This document shows positions 34,790 to 44,002 of a stretch of DNA of 64,000 nt, piece by piece. Location: NCBI RefSeq assembly GCF_020564355.1, contig NZ_JAJCRR010000004.1, positions 124,001-188,000 on the forward strand. Direction: 5' to 3'. Position numbers and translations under genes: made by a program. Source of the stretch: Lachnospira pectinoschiza. GTDB taxonomy: Bacteria; Bacillota; Clostridia; Lachnospirales; Lachnospiraceae. How positions within the stretch are numbered: the first letter of the stretch is position 1; the number at the start of each line of letters is the position of its first letter. A model generated the notes under the pieces. It saw only the letters and a program-made list of their open reading frames with translations. It searched no databases and was not told the DNA's origin.

Positions 34790-35671
34790 ATGGAAATATT
34801 AGAGTTATTAAAGGCAGTACTTTTTGGTATTGTCGAAGGTATTACAGAGTGGCTTCCAATCAGCAGTACCGGGCATATGATTTTGTTCAATCAGTTTGTC
34901 AAGCTGAATGTATCAGAGGATTTTTGGAAACTGTTTGAGGTTGTAATCCAATTTGGTGCGATTCTGGCAGTTGTGCTGCTGTTCTGGAATAAGCTTTGGC
35001 CGTTTACTACAAAAACGGTGAAGGTACACCGCAGTAAGAATGAAACGGGTTCCCGTTTCCAGACAAAGAAAAAAGTGTGCTGGAAACGTGGCGCACTGGA
35101 TATGTGGCTTAAAATTATCGTAGCCTGTATTCCGGCAGCGATTGTCGGCATCTTATTTGATGATTTGATTGATGAACTGTTTTATCATCCGATTCCGGTT
35201 GCAGTTGCACTGATTGTAGTAGGTGTTATTTTTATCATTGTAGAAACGGTCAGGGGAAAGAAAAGACCGACAACGACAAGTATTGATGCCATTACATATA
35301 AAGAAGCTGTTATTATCGGATTATTCCAGCTGGCAGCGGCTGTTTTTCCAGGTACATCCCGTTCCGGTGCAACGATTGTCGGTGCGTTAATGATTGGCGT
35401 ATCCAGAGCGACAGCGGCAGAATTTACATTTTTCCTTGCTGTGCCGGTTATGTTTGGTGCGAGTCTTTTAAAGGCTGCCAAGTATATACTTGCAGGTATT
35501 GCAATGACTGGCGGTGAAGCACTGATTCTTCTTGTGGGAACAGTAGTAGCGTTTATTGTATCAGTATTTGTCATCAAATTCCTGATGGGCTATATTAAAA
35601 AGCATGACTTTAAGATCTTTGGCTGGTACCGCATTATACTGGGTATTCTTGTCATTCTGATTTTAAGATAA
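34790..35671 (+). CDS. uppP: Undecaprenyl-diphosphatase UppP
   Basis: 293-residue membrane phosphatase that recycles the lipid carrier for peptidoglycan synthesis and gives bacitracin tolerance. It has the motif GIVEGITEWLPISSTGHM at the N-terminus and PGTSRSGATI in the middle. A basic hydrophilic loop (about residues 80-100, including HRSKNETGSRFQ) is somewhat long for the family. The start at 34790 has CGGAG upstream; the frame extends to 34727 without family similarity. Confidence 0.94.
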   Translation: MEILELLKAVLFGIVEGITEWLPISSTGHMILFNQFVKLNVSEDFWKLFEVVIQFGAILAVVLLFWNKLWPFTTKTVKVHRSKNETGSRFQTKKKVCWKRGALDMWLKIIVACIPAAIVGILFDDLIDELFYHPIPVAVALIVVGVIFIIVETVRGKKRPTTTSIDAITYKEAVIIGLFQLAAAVFPGTSRSGATIVGALMIGVSRATAAEFTFFLAVPVMFGASLLKAAKYILAGIAMTGGEALILLVGTVVAFIVSVFVIKFLMGYIKKHDFKIFGWYRIILGILVILILR

Positions 35672-35725
35672 CATCAGAAAATGAAATGTTTGATGTTGTA
35701 AAACAATTATATTAAAAATATTTTA

Positions 35726-35812
35726 AAAGACATAATCTTTGTGAGAAATGAAAATGTATCTGAAAGTATAGATACATCGTTGTATTTCATAGAGATTATG
35801 TCTTTTTATTTT
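35726..35812 (+). terminator. Terminator after uppP
   Basis: Long interrupted stem: AAAGACATAATCT (35726-35738) pairs with AGATTATGTCTTT (35793-35805), with GAGAAAT/ATTTC and ATGTATC/GATACAT inside, then TTATTTTT. Confidence 0.8.
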
Positions 35813-35830
35813 TCCAACATTTCAGAAAGA

Positions 35831-35847
35831 TTTACAAGGCATTTACA
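35831..35847 (+). promoter_or_regulatory. Pho box upstream of the phosphatase gene
   Basis: TTTACA-AGGCA-TTTACA, a direct repeat at 11-nt period, about 90 bases before the metallophosphoesterase start. Confidence 0.65.
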
Positions 35848-35935
35848 GGACAATTATTTGTTTTTTACTTTCCAATAGTAAAGTAAAGAATGTAATTAAT
35901 TATTACAGCAACGCATAATTGGAGGAAAAGAAAAG

Positions 35936-38056
35936 ATGAGAAAAACAAGAAAACTGGTATCAGCAGTACTTGCAGCATCAATGGTTGCAGGAATTGGAAT
36001 GGGTTCTGTAGAAACCTATGCGAGAAGTTCAATGAGAGCCGCATGGAACGATGCTTCAAGCAGTAAGACGACAGGTACAGCAGTAAAAGATGCCTGTTAT
36101 GTAGAAGATGGAAGTGAAACAGCAGAAAAGACGGCTTATTCTAATGTTTATGCAGATAGCGCCGAATGGGCTGCATGGCAGGAAAAGTGGAAAACAATCC
36201 GCAATAACTATGAGCAGATTGCATTGACACCGGGTGAAAATGCTACAAAGATGAATTTTGCATGGTATTGTGTGACAGAAGAAATACCAAAGATTAAATT
36301 GATGGATTCACAGGGCAGGGTGATTCAGGAAGTACAGGGACAGCAGAATTTGGCCAATAAGGAAACCATAACGGAAAATGATAATGTTATTACATTGATT
36401 CCGAATAAAGTTACAGTATCCGGACTTGCAGAAAACACATCATATCAGTATCAGTATTATCTTGACGGAGCATGGTCAGATACTTATACATTTGAAACAA
36501 AATCTACAGAAAATTTCTCAGTCATGTATGTCGGAGATCCGCAGATTGGAGCTTCTGTAGGACAAGATGATAATTCTAAGGAATATCATGCAATGAATGA
36601 TGCATATAACTGGAATCATACATTAAGTAGTGCATTATCTGCACACAGTAATGTCAGCTTCATTCTTTCAGCCGGTGACCAGATTAACCAGACGTCGGTA
36701 TCAAAAGATGCAGATAAGTTAGAACAGCAGATTGAATACGCAGGATTTTTATCAAGTCCGCTGCTTCGTAGTATGCCGGTTGCAACAACAATCGGAAACC
36801 ACGACTCAAAATCAGTCAATTACAGTAATCATTTTAATAATCCGAATACGGCAACATCGGTAGCAACAACAGAAGGAAAGACAGATGCCGGTACAGATTA
36901 TTATTTTACTTATGGTAATACATTATTTGTTTCCATTGATACAAACAACTATAACTGCGCAACCCATGAAAATGTAATTAAAGAGGCGGTAGAAGCCAAT
37001 CCGGATGCAACATGGAGAGTATTAATGTTCCACCAGGATATTTATGGTTCCGGATATGACCATTCAGATTCTGACGGCATTGTACTTCGTACACAGCTGA
37101 CACCGATTATTGACAAATACGATTTCGATGCAGTTTTACAGGGTCATGACCATACTTATTCAAGAACGTATCAGTTGTCATCAGACGGACAGACACATTC
37201 TTCTTATCAGTCTGCTCCTAAGACGAATACAGATGATTTCAGTGCATATTTAGGTGATAATGCCTGCTACAACATTTTAACAAATATTGAAAATAAAAAT
37301 AATGTCGTTAATCCGGAAGGAACGGTATATTTTGAAGCTAATTCAGCAACAGGCAGTAAGTATTATCAGTTAATCGGCACACAGCAAAATTACATTGCTG
37401 CAAGAAGCCAGAGCTGGCGCCCAACCTATTCAGTGATTGATTTTACAGAAACAACACTGACCGTTAAGACCTATGATGCAGCAACCAATACAGAATTAGT
37501 GGCGGACGGAAATATAAAGACATCATATACAATTGTAAAATCAGTTGAAAAAGAAGATTTGAAGAAAGAAATTGAATCAGCAGAGGTAAAGCTGGGAGAA
37601 GTAAAGGCAGCAGGCACTTATACAGAAGAATCTGTACAGAAGCTTTCTGATACAATTGATGCAGCAAAGGCAATTTATGAGAATGCAGAAAGTACAACAA
37701 CAGACGTGGCAAGTGCGGTGACATCCCTTCAGGAAGCTGTAAGTGCATTAAAAGCCGTGGATAACGGTGAAAACGGAAACGATACTGATAACAATATATC
37801 TTCCGGTGACAGTACATCTGATGGTAATAATGCCGGAAATGCCGGTACAGCAGACGATAATGCCGGAACTTCCGGTAACGGACAAACTTCAGGAAACAGC
37901 ACAACTCAGACCGGCACTGCAACAACAGCAAAGTCCAATGTACAGACCGGAGATAACGCTTTTCCAACAGTGCTGTGGTTCTCACTGGGTGCGGCTTCAC
38001 TGGCAGGTCTTGGCTATATTGCCGTAACTGAGAAAAAAAGAAAGAATGAGAATTAG
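35936..38056 (+). CDS. Cell-wall-anchored purple-acid-phosphatase-like metallophosphoesterase
   Basis: 706 residues. Signal peptide (about 1-30), fibronectin-like N-terminal domain of purple acid phosphatases (LAENTSYQYQYYLDG), then the dinuclear metal site: VGDPQIG, SAGDQIN, GNHDSK, MFHQDIYG and GHDHTYSRT. A helical FIVAR-like region (about 540-606) and a Gly/Asn/Thr-rich linker (about 607-665) lead to NVQTGD, a hydrophobic span and the basic tail EKKRK, a variant sortase sorting signal. It should release phosphate from organic esters at the cell surface. A Pho box precedes it. Confidence 0.92.
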   Translation: MRKTRKLVSAVLAASMVAGIGMGSVETYARSSMRAAWNDASSSKTTGTAVKDACYVEDGSETAEKTAYSNVYADSAEWAAWQEKWKTIRNNYEQIALTPGENATKMNFAWYCVTEEIPKIKLMDSQGRVIQEVQGQQNLANKETITENDNVITLIPNKVTVSGLAENTSYQYQYYLDGAWSDTYTFETKSTENFSVMYVGDPQIGASVGQDDNSKEYHAMNDAYNWNHTLSSALSAHSNVSFILSAGDQINQTSVSKDADKLEQQIEYAGFLSSPLLRSMPVATTIGNHDSKSVNYSNHFNNPNTATSVATTEGKTDAGTDYYFTYGNTLFVSIDTNNYNCATHENVIKEAVEANPDATWRVLMFHQDIYGSGYDHSDSDGIVLRTQLTPIIDKYDFDAVLQGHDHTYSRTYQLSSDGQTHSSYQSAPKTNTDDFSAYLGDNACYNILTNIENKNNVVNPEGTVYFEANSATGSKYYQLIGTQQNYIAARSQSWRPTYSVIDFTETTLTVKTYDAATNTELVADGNIKTSYTIVKSVEKEDLKKEIESAEVKLGEVKAAGTYTEESVQKLSDTIDAAKAIYENAESTTTDVASAVTSLQEAVSALKAVDNGENGNDTDNNISSGDSTSDGNNAGNAGTADDNAGTSGNGQTSGNSTTQTGTATTAKSNVQTGDNAFPTVLWFSLGAASLAGLGYIAVTEKKRKNEN

Positions 38057-38086
38057 TGCGAAAAACTGACGTTATAAAGGAACAGG

Positions 38087-39247
38087 ATGGAAAATAAGAT
38101 GAATCAAAGTAAACAGAAACGCATTCTCTTGCGTGCGGTAATCATAGTAGTGTGTCTGGCAGGGTATATTATGCTGGTAAGGGTTTTAAACAGCGTGGAA
38201 AAGACAGAAATGGTTTCCATGAAAGGGTATTCCTATCAGAAAGCAGTGGTGACGGAGGTTGTCAGGGATAACTTGACAGAGGACGGACAGCGTGCAGGGT
38301 ATCAGTATTTAAAAGTAAAACTTCTGACCGGACAGCAAAAAGGAAACATCTATGATGCAACCAGTTCTGAGGGCAATCTTTTCGGTGCAGTCTGTGCAGC
38401 GGGGGATCAGGTGATTGTCAATATCAGTGTGTCCGGTGATACAACAAGCGTATCCGTTTATTCTAAAGACAGAATCCTGCAGACGGCGGTTTTTATCGGA
38501 ATATTTTTACTTGCCATCTGTGTGATTGGTGGAAAAAACGGTGTGAAATCAGTTATCGGGCTGGTGTTTACTTTTTTATCCATTGTCTATCTGTTCATGC
38601 CGATGATTTACCGTGGCTGTTCTCCGTTCTGGTCAGCGGTGTTTGTGTGTGTGATTACAACGATTGTAACAATGTATCTGATAGGAGGTGTATCGGTAAA
38701 AAGTGCAGCTTCGGTTATTGGTACAACGGCAGGCGTAGTAACGGCAGGCATTGCAGCAAGCCTTTTTGGATTATCAGCAGATATTGACGGCTATAATGTG
38801 AGCAATATTGAAACGCTTGTTTATGTCGGTCAGAATACAAAAATCCAGATTGGCGGTCTGTTATTTGCAGGTATTTTAATCGCTTCACTTGGTGCAGTTA
38901 TGGACGTGGCAATGTCGGTTTCATCGGCAATCTGTGAAATTGATGCCAAAACAGGAAACCTGACATGGACAGAGTTGTTTAAAAGCGGACTACACGTGGG
39001 GCGTGATATGATGGGAACAATGTCCAATACGTTGATACTGGCATTTGTCGGCGGTTCGTTAAGCACACTGGTTATAGATTATGCCTACAACCTGCCGCTG
39101 ATCCAGCTGATAAATTCTTATAATATCGGCATCGAAATTATGCAGGGAATTGCAGGAAGCTTAGGTGTTATCCTTACAGTTCCGTTTGTGGCACTGGTGA
39201 CAGCCGTGCTTTTAGCAGAGCGTCGGAAAGTAAAAATTACACAGTAA
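38087..39247 (+). CDS. YibE/F-family membrane protein
   Basis: 386 residues. One N-terminal helix, an extracellular beta-rich domain (residues about 45-130, with GQQKGNIYDATSS), then about seven helices with the YibE/F features IGKNGVKSV-like and SAICEIDAK. Function in the family is not settled. It lies 30 bases after the phosphatase gene and just upstream of pstS, so it may belong to the same Pho-controlled unit. Confidence 0.85.
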   Translation: MENKMNQSKQKRILLRAVIIVVCLAGYIMLVRVLNSVEKTEMVSMKGYSYQKAVVTEVVRDNLTEDGQRAGYQYLKVKLLTGQQKGNIYDATSSEGNLFGAVCAAGDQVIVNISVSGDTTSVSVYSKDRILQTAVFIGIFLLAICVIGGKNGVKSVIGLVFTFLSIVYLFMPMIYRGCSPFWSAVFVCVITTIVTMYLIGGVSVKSAASVIGTTAGVVTAGIAASLFGLSADIDGYNVSNIETLVYVGQNTKIQIGGLLFAGILIASLGAVMDVAMSVSSAICEIDAKTGNLTWTELFKSGLHVGRDMMGTMSNTLILAFVGGSLSTLVIDYAYNLPLIQLINSYNIGIEIMQGIAGSLGVILTVPFVALVTAVLLAERRKVKITQ

Positions 39248-39268
39248 AACAGGAATTTAACAAAGCAC

Positions 39269-39382
39269 TTTACGTAGATTTTACATAGTTTACGCAAAGT
39301 GCTTTTCCTTTACATATACGCTTAAAATTTACGAAGACTTTACATAGATTTAAGGAAAACGTGATAGTGAATTTTACATCGG
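39269..39382 (+). promoter_or_regulatory. Pho-box cluster and promoter of pstS
   Basis: Direct repeats at 11-nt period: TTTACG-N5-TTTACA (39269-39285) and TTTACG-N5-TTTACA-N5-TTAAGG (39328-39355). Then GTGATAGTG (39361-39369), one base, and ATTTTACATCGG (39371-39382). The last block is repeated almost exactly before pstB. Confidence 0.8.
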
Positions 39383-39463
39383 TTAAGGTATGATAACAAT
39401 GTCGAAAGGAAAGAGAAATCCTTCCAAAACATTATTTTTTTAATAAAGAAAGAGGAAAAAAAC

Positions 39464-40378
39464 ATGAGAATGAAAAATTGGAAAAGATTTGCGGCAGTAG
39501 CAATGAGCGTAATGTGCATGGGTACAATGGTTGCATGCGGAAGTTCAGGCTCAGCATCAAATGATTCGAAAACAGGCAGTGCCGGTTCTTCATCAAAGAG
39601 CCAGACAATCACAGTTGTATCAAGAGAAGACGGTTCCGGTACAAGAGGTGCATTTATCGAACTGTTTGGTATCGAAGAAAAAGATGCAAGCGGTAAGAAA
39701 GTAGATAACACAACAGATGATGCAACAATCACAAACAGTACAGAAGTCATGATGACAACTGTTGCAGGTGATGAAGCAGCAATCGGTTATACATCACTTG
39801 GTGCATTAAATTCAAGCATTAAGGCATTAAAGGTTGACGGTGCAGAAGCAACAGCAGCCAATGTAAAGAGCGGTACATACAAGATTTCAAGACCGTTTAA
39901 CATCGCAACAAAGGGAACAGTATCAGAAGTAACACAGGATTTCATCAACTACATTTTAAGTGAAGACGGACAGAAGATTGTAGAATCAAACGGTTACATT
40001 TCACAGGGTAACAGCGGTGCATTTACAAGCAACGGCGCATCAGGAAAGATTGTTGTTGCAGGTTCTTCTTCTGTAACACCAGTTATGGAAAAACTGTTAG
40101 AAGCATATCAGAAGGTTAACACAGGTGCTAAGATTGAACTTCAGGAAAGCGATTCAACAACCGGTATGACAGCAGCAATTGACGGTACATGCGACATTGG
40201 TATGGCTTCAAGAGAATTAAAGGACAGCGAAAAGAGTGCCGGTCTTACCAATCAGGTAATCGCACTGGATGGTATTGCAGTTATCGTAAACAACAAAAAC
40301 AGCGCTTCAAACATCACATCTGAACAGGTAAAGGCAATCTTTACAGGTGAAACAACAGACTGGAGCAATGTAAAGTAA
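39464..40378 (+). CDS. pstS: Phosphate-binding lipoprotein PstS
   Basis: 304 residues. The lipobox VACG follows a short signal peptide, then SREDGSGTRGAF, a phosphate-binding loop of the PstS family; AGSSSVTPVMEKL in the second half is the other loop, and EQVKAIFTGE ends the domain. The order of the two lobes looks like the circularly arranged variant common in Clostridia. It receives phosphate outside the cell for PstCAB. Confidence 0.93.
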   Translation: MRMKNWKRFAAVAMSVMCMGTMVACGSSGSASNDSKTGSAGSSSKSQTITVVSREDGSGTRGAFIELFGIEEKDASGKKVDNTTDDATITNSTEVMMTTVAGDEAAIGYTSLGALNSSIKALKVDGAEATAANVKSGTYKISRPFNIATKGTVSEVTQDFINYILSEDGQKIVESNGYISQGNSGAFTSNGASGKIVVAGSSSVTPVMEKLLEAYQKVNTGAKIELQESDSTTGMTAAIDGTCDIGMASRELKDSEKSAGLTNQVIALDGIAVIVNNKNSASNITSEQVKAIFTGETTDWSNVK

Positions 40379-40405
40379 TTCTATAACCCATCCTTTTTAA
40401 AAGCT

Positions 40406-40452
40406 GCCGCACTAAGATAGAAAATGAGAAAGACAAAAAATCTTAGTGTGGC
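40406..40452 (+). promoter_or_regulatory. mRNA stem between pstS and pstC
   Basis: GCCGCACTAAGAT pairs with ATCTTAGTGTGGC (one G-U), with no T-run. A 3'-stabiliser or partial terminator that would keep pstS expression above pstCA. Confidence 0.6.
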
Positions 40453-40487
40453 GGCGTGTTTGTGCGTAAGAAGGGAGCATTTGTAAA

Positions 40488-41348
40488 ATGAAAGTAAAAG
40501 AAAAAGTAATGGAATATGTATTTTTACTATGTGCATGCGTGTCGATTCTGGCAGTTGCATTGATCTGCATATTCCTGTTTGCAAACGGACTGCCGGCAAT
40601 GAAAGAAATCGGTGTGTTTGATTTCCTGCTTGGAAAACGATGGAAACCGGGAAATGATATTTACGGAATCTTTCCGATGATTCTCGGCAGTATTTATGTA
40701 ACAGCCGGAGCGATTATTGTCGGTGTTCCGATTGGACTTTTAACAGCAGTTTATCTTGCAAAATTCTGTCCGGCAGGACTTTATAAAATTATCAAACCGG
40801 GAATTGACCTGCTGGCAGGAATCCCTTCGGTCGTATATGGATTTTTTGGTTTATGTGTGATTGTACCGGCGGTCAGAACGCTGTTTAAAGACACGTTTGG
40901 CGGGAACGGTCAGAGCATTTTTACGGCATCCGTCTTACTTGGCATCATGATTTTACCGACGATTATCGGCATTGCAGAATCCGCAATCCGCGCCGTGCCA
41001 GAACGGTATTACCAGGGGGCGCTGGCACTTGGGGCAACGCATGAAAGAGCCGTATTTTTAACCGTTGTACCGGCTGCAAAATCCGGTATCATGGCAGGAA
41101 TTGTCTTAGGAATTGGCCGTGCAATCGGTGAAACAATGGCGGTTATCATGGTTGCCGGTAATCAGGCAAGAATGCCAAAGGGCATTTTTCAGGGTATCCG
41201 TACATTAACGGCCAATATTGTTATTGAAATGGGTTATGCAACAGATTTACACAGAGAAGCGTTAATTGCAACGGGCGTTGTATTATTCGTCTTTATTTTA
41301 ATTATTAACACGCTCTTTTCTATCCTGAAACGGAAGGAGGTACACTAA
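40488..41348 (+). CDS. pstC: Phosphate ABC transporter permease PstC
   Basis: 286 residues, six helices. LLAGIPSVVYGFFGL and ALGATHERAVFLTVVPAAKSGI (the EAA-type loop) are PstC marks; GRAIGETMAV is conserved. GGGAGC lies upstream of the ATG. pstA begins 2 bases after the stop. Confidence 0.94.
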   Translation: MKVKEKVMEYVFLLCACVSILAVALICIFLFANGLPAMKEIGVFDFLLGKRWKPGNDIYGIFPMILGSIYVTAGAIIVGVPIGLLTAVYLAKFCPAGLYKIIKPGIDLLAGIPSVVYGFFGLCVIVPAVRTLFKDTFGGNGQSIFTASVLLGIMILPTIIGIAESAIRAVPERYYQGALALGATHERAVFLTVVPAAKSGIMAGIVLGIGRAIGETMAVIMVAGNQARMPKGIFQGIRTLTANIVIEMGYATDLHREALIATGVVLFVFILIINTLFSILKRKEVH

Positions 41349-41350
41349 TC

Positions 41351-42271
41351 ATGGAAAATGTAAAAGCAGCTATGGAAAATGCCGGCAGCGCCGGTAAGGC
41401 AGAGGCAATTAATTATCAGAGTGTGAAGCAGAAATTTCAAAGCTATTTAAAACATCCGGGTTCCTTTGCGGTGTATATTCTGACTTCGCTGGCAGCACTG
41501 ATTACGGTACTGGTTTTAGGATTTATTATTGTATACATTCTTGTAAAAGGTGTTCCGCATCTGACACCGGACCTGTTTGCATGGGAGTATAATTCGGAAA
41601 ATGTATCCATGCTTCCGTCCATTATTAACACGCTGTTATTGACGGCACTGGCACTTGTGATAGTTGTACCGATTGGTATATTTTCAGCTATTTATATGGT
41701 GGAATACGCAAAAAAAGGGAATAAAATTGTCAGTATTGTCCGCGTGACAGCAGAAACCTTATCCGGTATTCCCTCAATTGTATACGGGTTATTTGGCATG
41801 ATTTTCTTTGTAGGTGTCTGCAACTTCGGAAATTCCCTGCTTGCCGGTGCATTGACGGTTGCGATTATGGTGTTGCCGACGGTTATGAGAACGACAGAAG
41901 AAGCCCTGCTTTCCGTACCGAACAGTTATCGTGAGGGCAGCTTCGGACTGGGCGCCGGAAAACTGCGGACTGTATTTAAAGTTGTGCTTCCGTCTGCCGT
42001 GCCGGGCATTTTATCCGGTATTATTCTGGCAACGGGACGAATTGTCGGTGAAACGGCGGCGCTGATTTATACGGCAGGAACGGTTGCCAAAGTGCCGGAA
42101 AGCGTTTTTGATTCCACAAGAACACTTGCTGTCCATATGTATAACCTGTCTAAAGAAGGTTTAAACACCAATCAGGCATATGCCACGGCAGTTGTACTGT
42201 TAATTGTAGTAATTCTTATCAATATGCTGTCTAATTTTGCGGCACGAAAACTGTCTGCAAAGCAGAAATAA
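41351..42271 (+). CDS. pstA: Phosphate ABC transporter permease PstA
   Basis: 306 residues, six helices after a hydrophilic N-terminus of about 35 residues. Conserved LSGIPSIVYGLFG and GAGKLRTVFKVVLPSAVPGI; GRIVGETAAL matches the PstC motif. Its ribosome site AAGGAGG is inside the end of pstC. pstB is not next; it lies about 11 kb downstream. Confidence 0.94.
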   Translation: MENVKAAMENAGSAGKAEAINYQSVKQKFQSYLKHPGSFAVYILTSLAALITVLVLGFIIVYILVKGVPHLTPDLFAWEYNSENVSMLPSIINTLLLTALALVIVVPIGIFSAIYMVEYAKKGNKIVSIVRVTAETLSGIPSIVYGLFGMIFFVGVCNFGNSLLAGALTVAIMVLPTVMRTTEEALLSVPNSYREGSFGLGAGKLRTVFKVVLPSAVPGILSGIILATGRIVGETAALIYTAGTVAKVPESVFDSTRTLAVHMYNLSKEGLNTNQAYATAVVLLIVVILINMLSNFAARKLSAKQK

Positions 42272-42334
42272 ACTTGATTCTTTGGCAGTGCTGTTGTATG
42301 CTTATAAAAGATGATTCATGGGAGGATTTTCAGA

Positions 42335-42736
42335 ATGACAATTGGTGAACGCATTAAAGCCAAAAGAAAAGAAAAAAATATTTCTGTAGAGTATGTAGCA
42401 AAAGCACTTGGTGTTTCGGTTTCTACGGTATACAGATATGAAGATTCTACGATTGAGAAAATACCCATCAAAGTTTTTGATAAGCTGTGTCAGATTTTTG
42501 AAACATCCGCTTCGGAGCTGATGGGCAATGACAGTACGGTACAAAAAACAGCAGACAGTGAACTGCCAAGAGAATTTGAAAATGCGCAGGATGCAATGGA
42601 ATTTATGCTCAAGATGCCGACACTGGCGGCATTTGGAGGTTATAATCCCGATGAGATGAGCGAAGAAACAATTGTAGAATTTGCCAATGAAATTTTGCAG
42701 CAGCTCAAGCTGGTAAGCTATAAATATAAGAGATGA
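42335..42736 (+). CDS. XRE-family regulator
   Basis: 133 residues. N-terminal HTH (TIGERIKAKRKEKNISVEYV then LGVSVSTVYRYE), acidic C-terminal part with no known domain. The ATG at 42335 has GGGAGG nine bases upstream; the frame extends to 42311 without reason. Its end touches the next gene, which encodes an ImmA/IrrE-type peptidase. Such pairs usually work as repressor plus de-repressing protease. Confidence 0.85.
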   Translation: MTIGERIKAKRKEKNISVEYVAKALGVSVSTVYRYEDSTIEKIPIKVFDKLCQIFETSASELMGNDSTVQKTADSELPREFENAQDAMEFMLKMPTLAAFGGYNPDEMSEETIVEFANEILQQLKLVSYKYKR

Positions 42737-42753
42737 TGACGGGGGAGAGAAGA

Positions 42754-43191
42754 ATGAGAGCACAGCAGATTATCAGGCTTGCCTGTGATATCAAATCCGT
42801 CTGGAAGACAAACAATCCATTTGAAATTGCGGAAAAGTACGGCATTAAGGTTTTAATCCGGAATGTGAATATTGGGGACTTTAAGGCGCAGACATTGAAA
42901 ATGGAAGGGTATCCGACGATTATATCTATTAATGGCTTATACAGCACGCTGTCACAAAAAGTTCTGTGTGCACACGAACTGGGACACGCCCTGTTGCATA
43001 CAGAACCGATTAACCATTTTGATGTTACGACAAAAAATGTCCATACGAATGTGGAATATGAAGCCAATCTGTTTGCCGTGGCACTGCTTTGTAATGAAGA
43101 TGAATTTAATATGCCGCTTGCCAAGATGAGCAATGCGGTATTAAAAAGCATTTTAGACTGCAACGTCAGCTACGGACAGGGAGAAAAGTAG
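42754..43191 (+). CDS. ImmA/IrrE-family metallopeptidase
   Basis: 145 residues. Zinc motif HELGHALLH at about residues 71-79 (HExxH) with the third ligand region EYEANLFA about 27 residues on. Members cleave an XRE repressor encoded next to them, here the preceding gene. GGGGGAGAG lies before the ATG at 42754; an ATG at 42733 overlaps the previous stop and has no site. The DUF3783 gene follows after 4 bases. Confidence 0.88.
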   Translation: MRAQQIIRLACDIKSVWKTNNPFEIAEKYGIKVLIRNVNIGDFKAQTLKMEGYPTIISINGLYSTLSQKVLCAHELGHALLHTEPINHFDVTTKNVHTNVEYEANLFAVALLCNEDEFNMPLAKMSNAVLKSILDCNVSYGQGEK

Positions 43192-43195
43192 GCAC

Positions 43196-43636
43196 ATGGA
43201 AAAAATTTTATTATTCGGGACGAAACCGGCAGATACCCTGCTTGTAAAAAAGCTGGCAGACAATATGCGCATTGCGGTACAGGAAGTGCCGGTATCGCTC
43301 TATGACTGTACGATAGAGCAGCTTTTAGCCGTAAAAGGTGCGGGCATTATAGGCGGTACACAGAGTAAAGCACAGGATTTTACAGGCGGAACGCAGAATG
43401 AAGTGCAAAATTTCGCAGTCGGCGCAGTACAGGCAGAATTAAAGTCAGAGCCGGGTATGCTGTTGTTTTGTGATGTGACGGAAAAGCATCTGGATAAATT
43501 TTTGTTTGAATTAAGAAATAAGCAGTCGTCGATTGACTATAAGGCGGTGCTTACACCGACCAACAGAACGTGGAATGTGCGGCGGCTGTCTGCGCATATG
43601 GCAATGGAACGCATGAGCCATGAGCGCGGGAAGTAG
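43196..43636 (+). CDS. DUF3783 domain protein
   Basis: 146 residues. The C-terminal half (about 85-146: LLFCDVTEKHLDKFLFELRN ... VLTPTNRTWNV) is the DUF3783 domain of unknown function. Residues about 53-70 hold an imperfect tandem repeat (GGTQSKAQDF / GGTQNEVQNF). Operon-linked to the XRE-ImmA pair. No activity can be assigned. Confidence 0.75.
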   Translation: MEKILLFGTKPADTLLVKKLADNMRIAVQEVPVSLYDCTIEQLLAVKGAGIIGGTQSKAQDFTGGTQNEVQNFAVGAVQAELKSEPGMLLFCDVTEKHLDKFLFELRNKQSSIDYKAVLTPTNRTWNVRRLSAHMAMERMSHERGK

Positions 43637-43723
43637 GGATTTATACAGATTGTTTTATGGAAGCTGTAAACTGAAAAACTCATGTTTTGGATTTAAAATA
43701 TAAAAATAATTGTAAAAATATTC

Positions 43724-43752
43724 TTGCATGTGCAGGTAACACTGTATATAAT
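43724..43752 (+). promoter_or_regulatory. Promoter of the riboflavin operon
   Basis: TTGCAT (43724-43729), 17-bp spacer, TATAAT (43747-43752), just upstream of the FMN aptamer. Confidence 0.8.
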
Positions 43753-43769
43753 AATACACAACAGCAAAA

Positions 43770-43881
43770 TACTTTTCAGGGTCAGGTGAAATTCCTAACC
43801 GGTGGTATAGCCCACGAGCCGCAAGGCATGATTCGGTGTAACTCCGAAGCCGACAGTACAGTCTGGATGAAAGAAAAGGTC
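43770..43881 (+). ncRNA. FMN riboswitch (RFN element)
   Basis: The conserved RFN blocks are present in order: AGGGTCAGGTGAAATTCC, CCGGTGGTATAGCCCACGAG, then the 3' half with CCGAAGCCGACAGTACAG and GGATGAAAGAA. P1 is formed by CTTTTC (43772-43777) with GAAAAG. It senses FMN and should turn the operon off by the terminator that follows. Confidence 0.97.
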
Positions 43882-43911
43882 ATTGAGCAGTTATGTATAC
43901 ACTGATTGAAG

Positions 43912-43950
43912 ACTCTGGAATGTGAAAGCATTTCAGAGTTTCATTTTTTG
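43912..43950 (+). terminator. Riboswitch-controlled terminator
   Basis: ACTCTGGAATG / CATTTCAGAGT stem with a 6-nt loop, then TTTCATTTTTT. The expression platform of the FMN aptamer. Confidence 0.85.
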
Positions 43951-44002
43951 TATTACACAATATGCGGGGTGCCGCAAGGCATCTTATGTTTTCAATAAAA
44001 AG

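Noticed and set aside
37464..38000. 178-codon minus-strand frame rich in His/Leu/Arg
   Set aside because: Shadow of the repetitive linker of the metallophosphoesterase.
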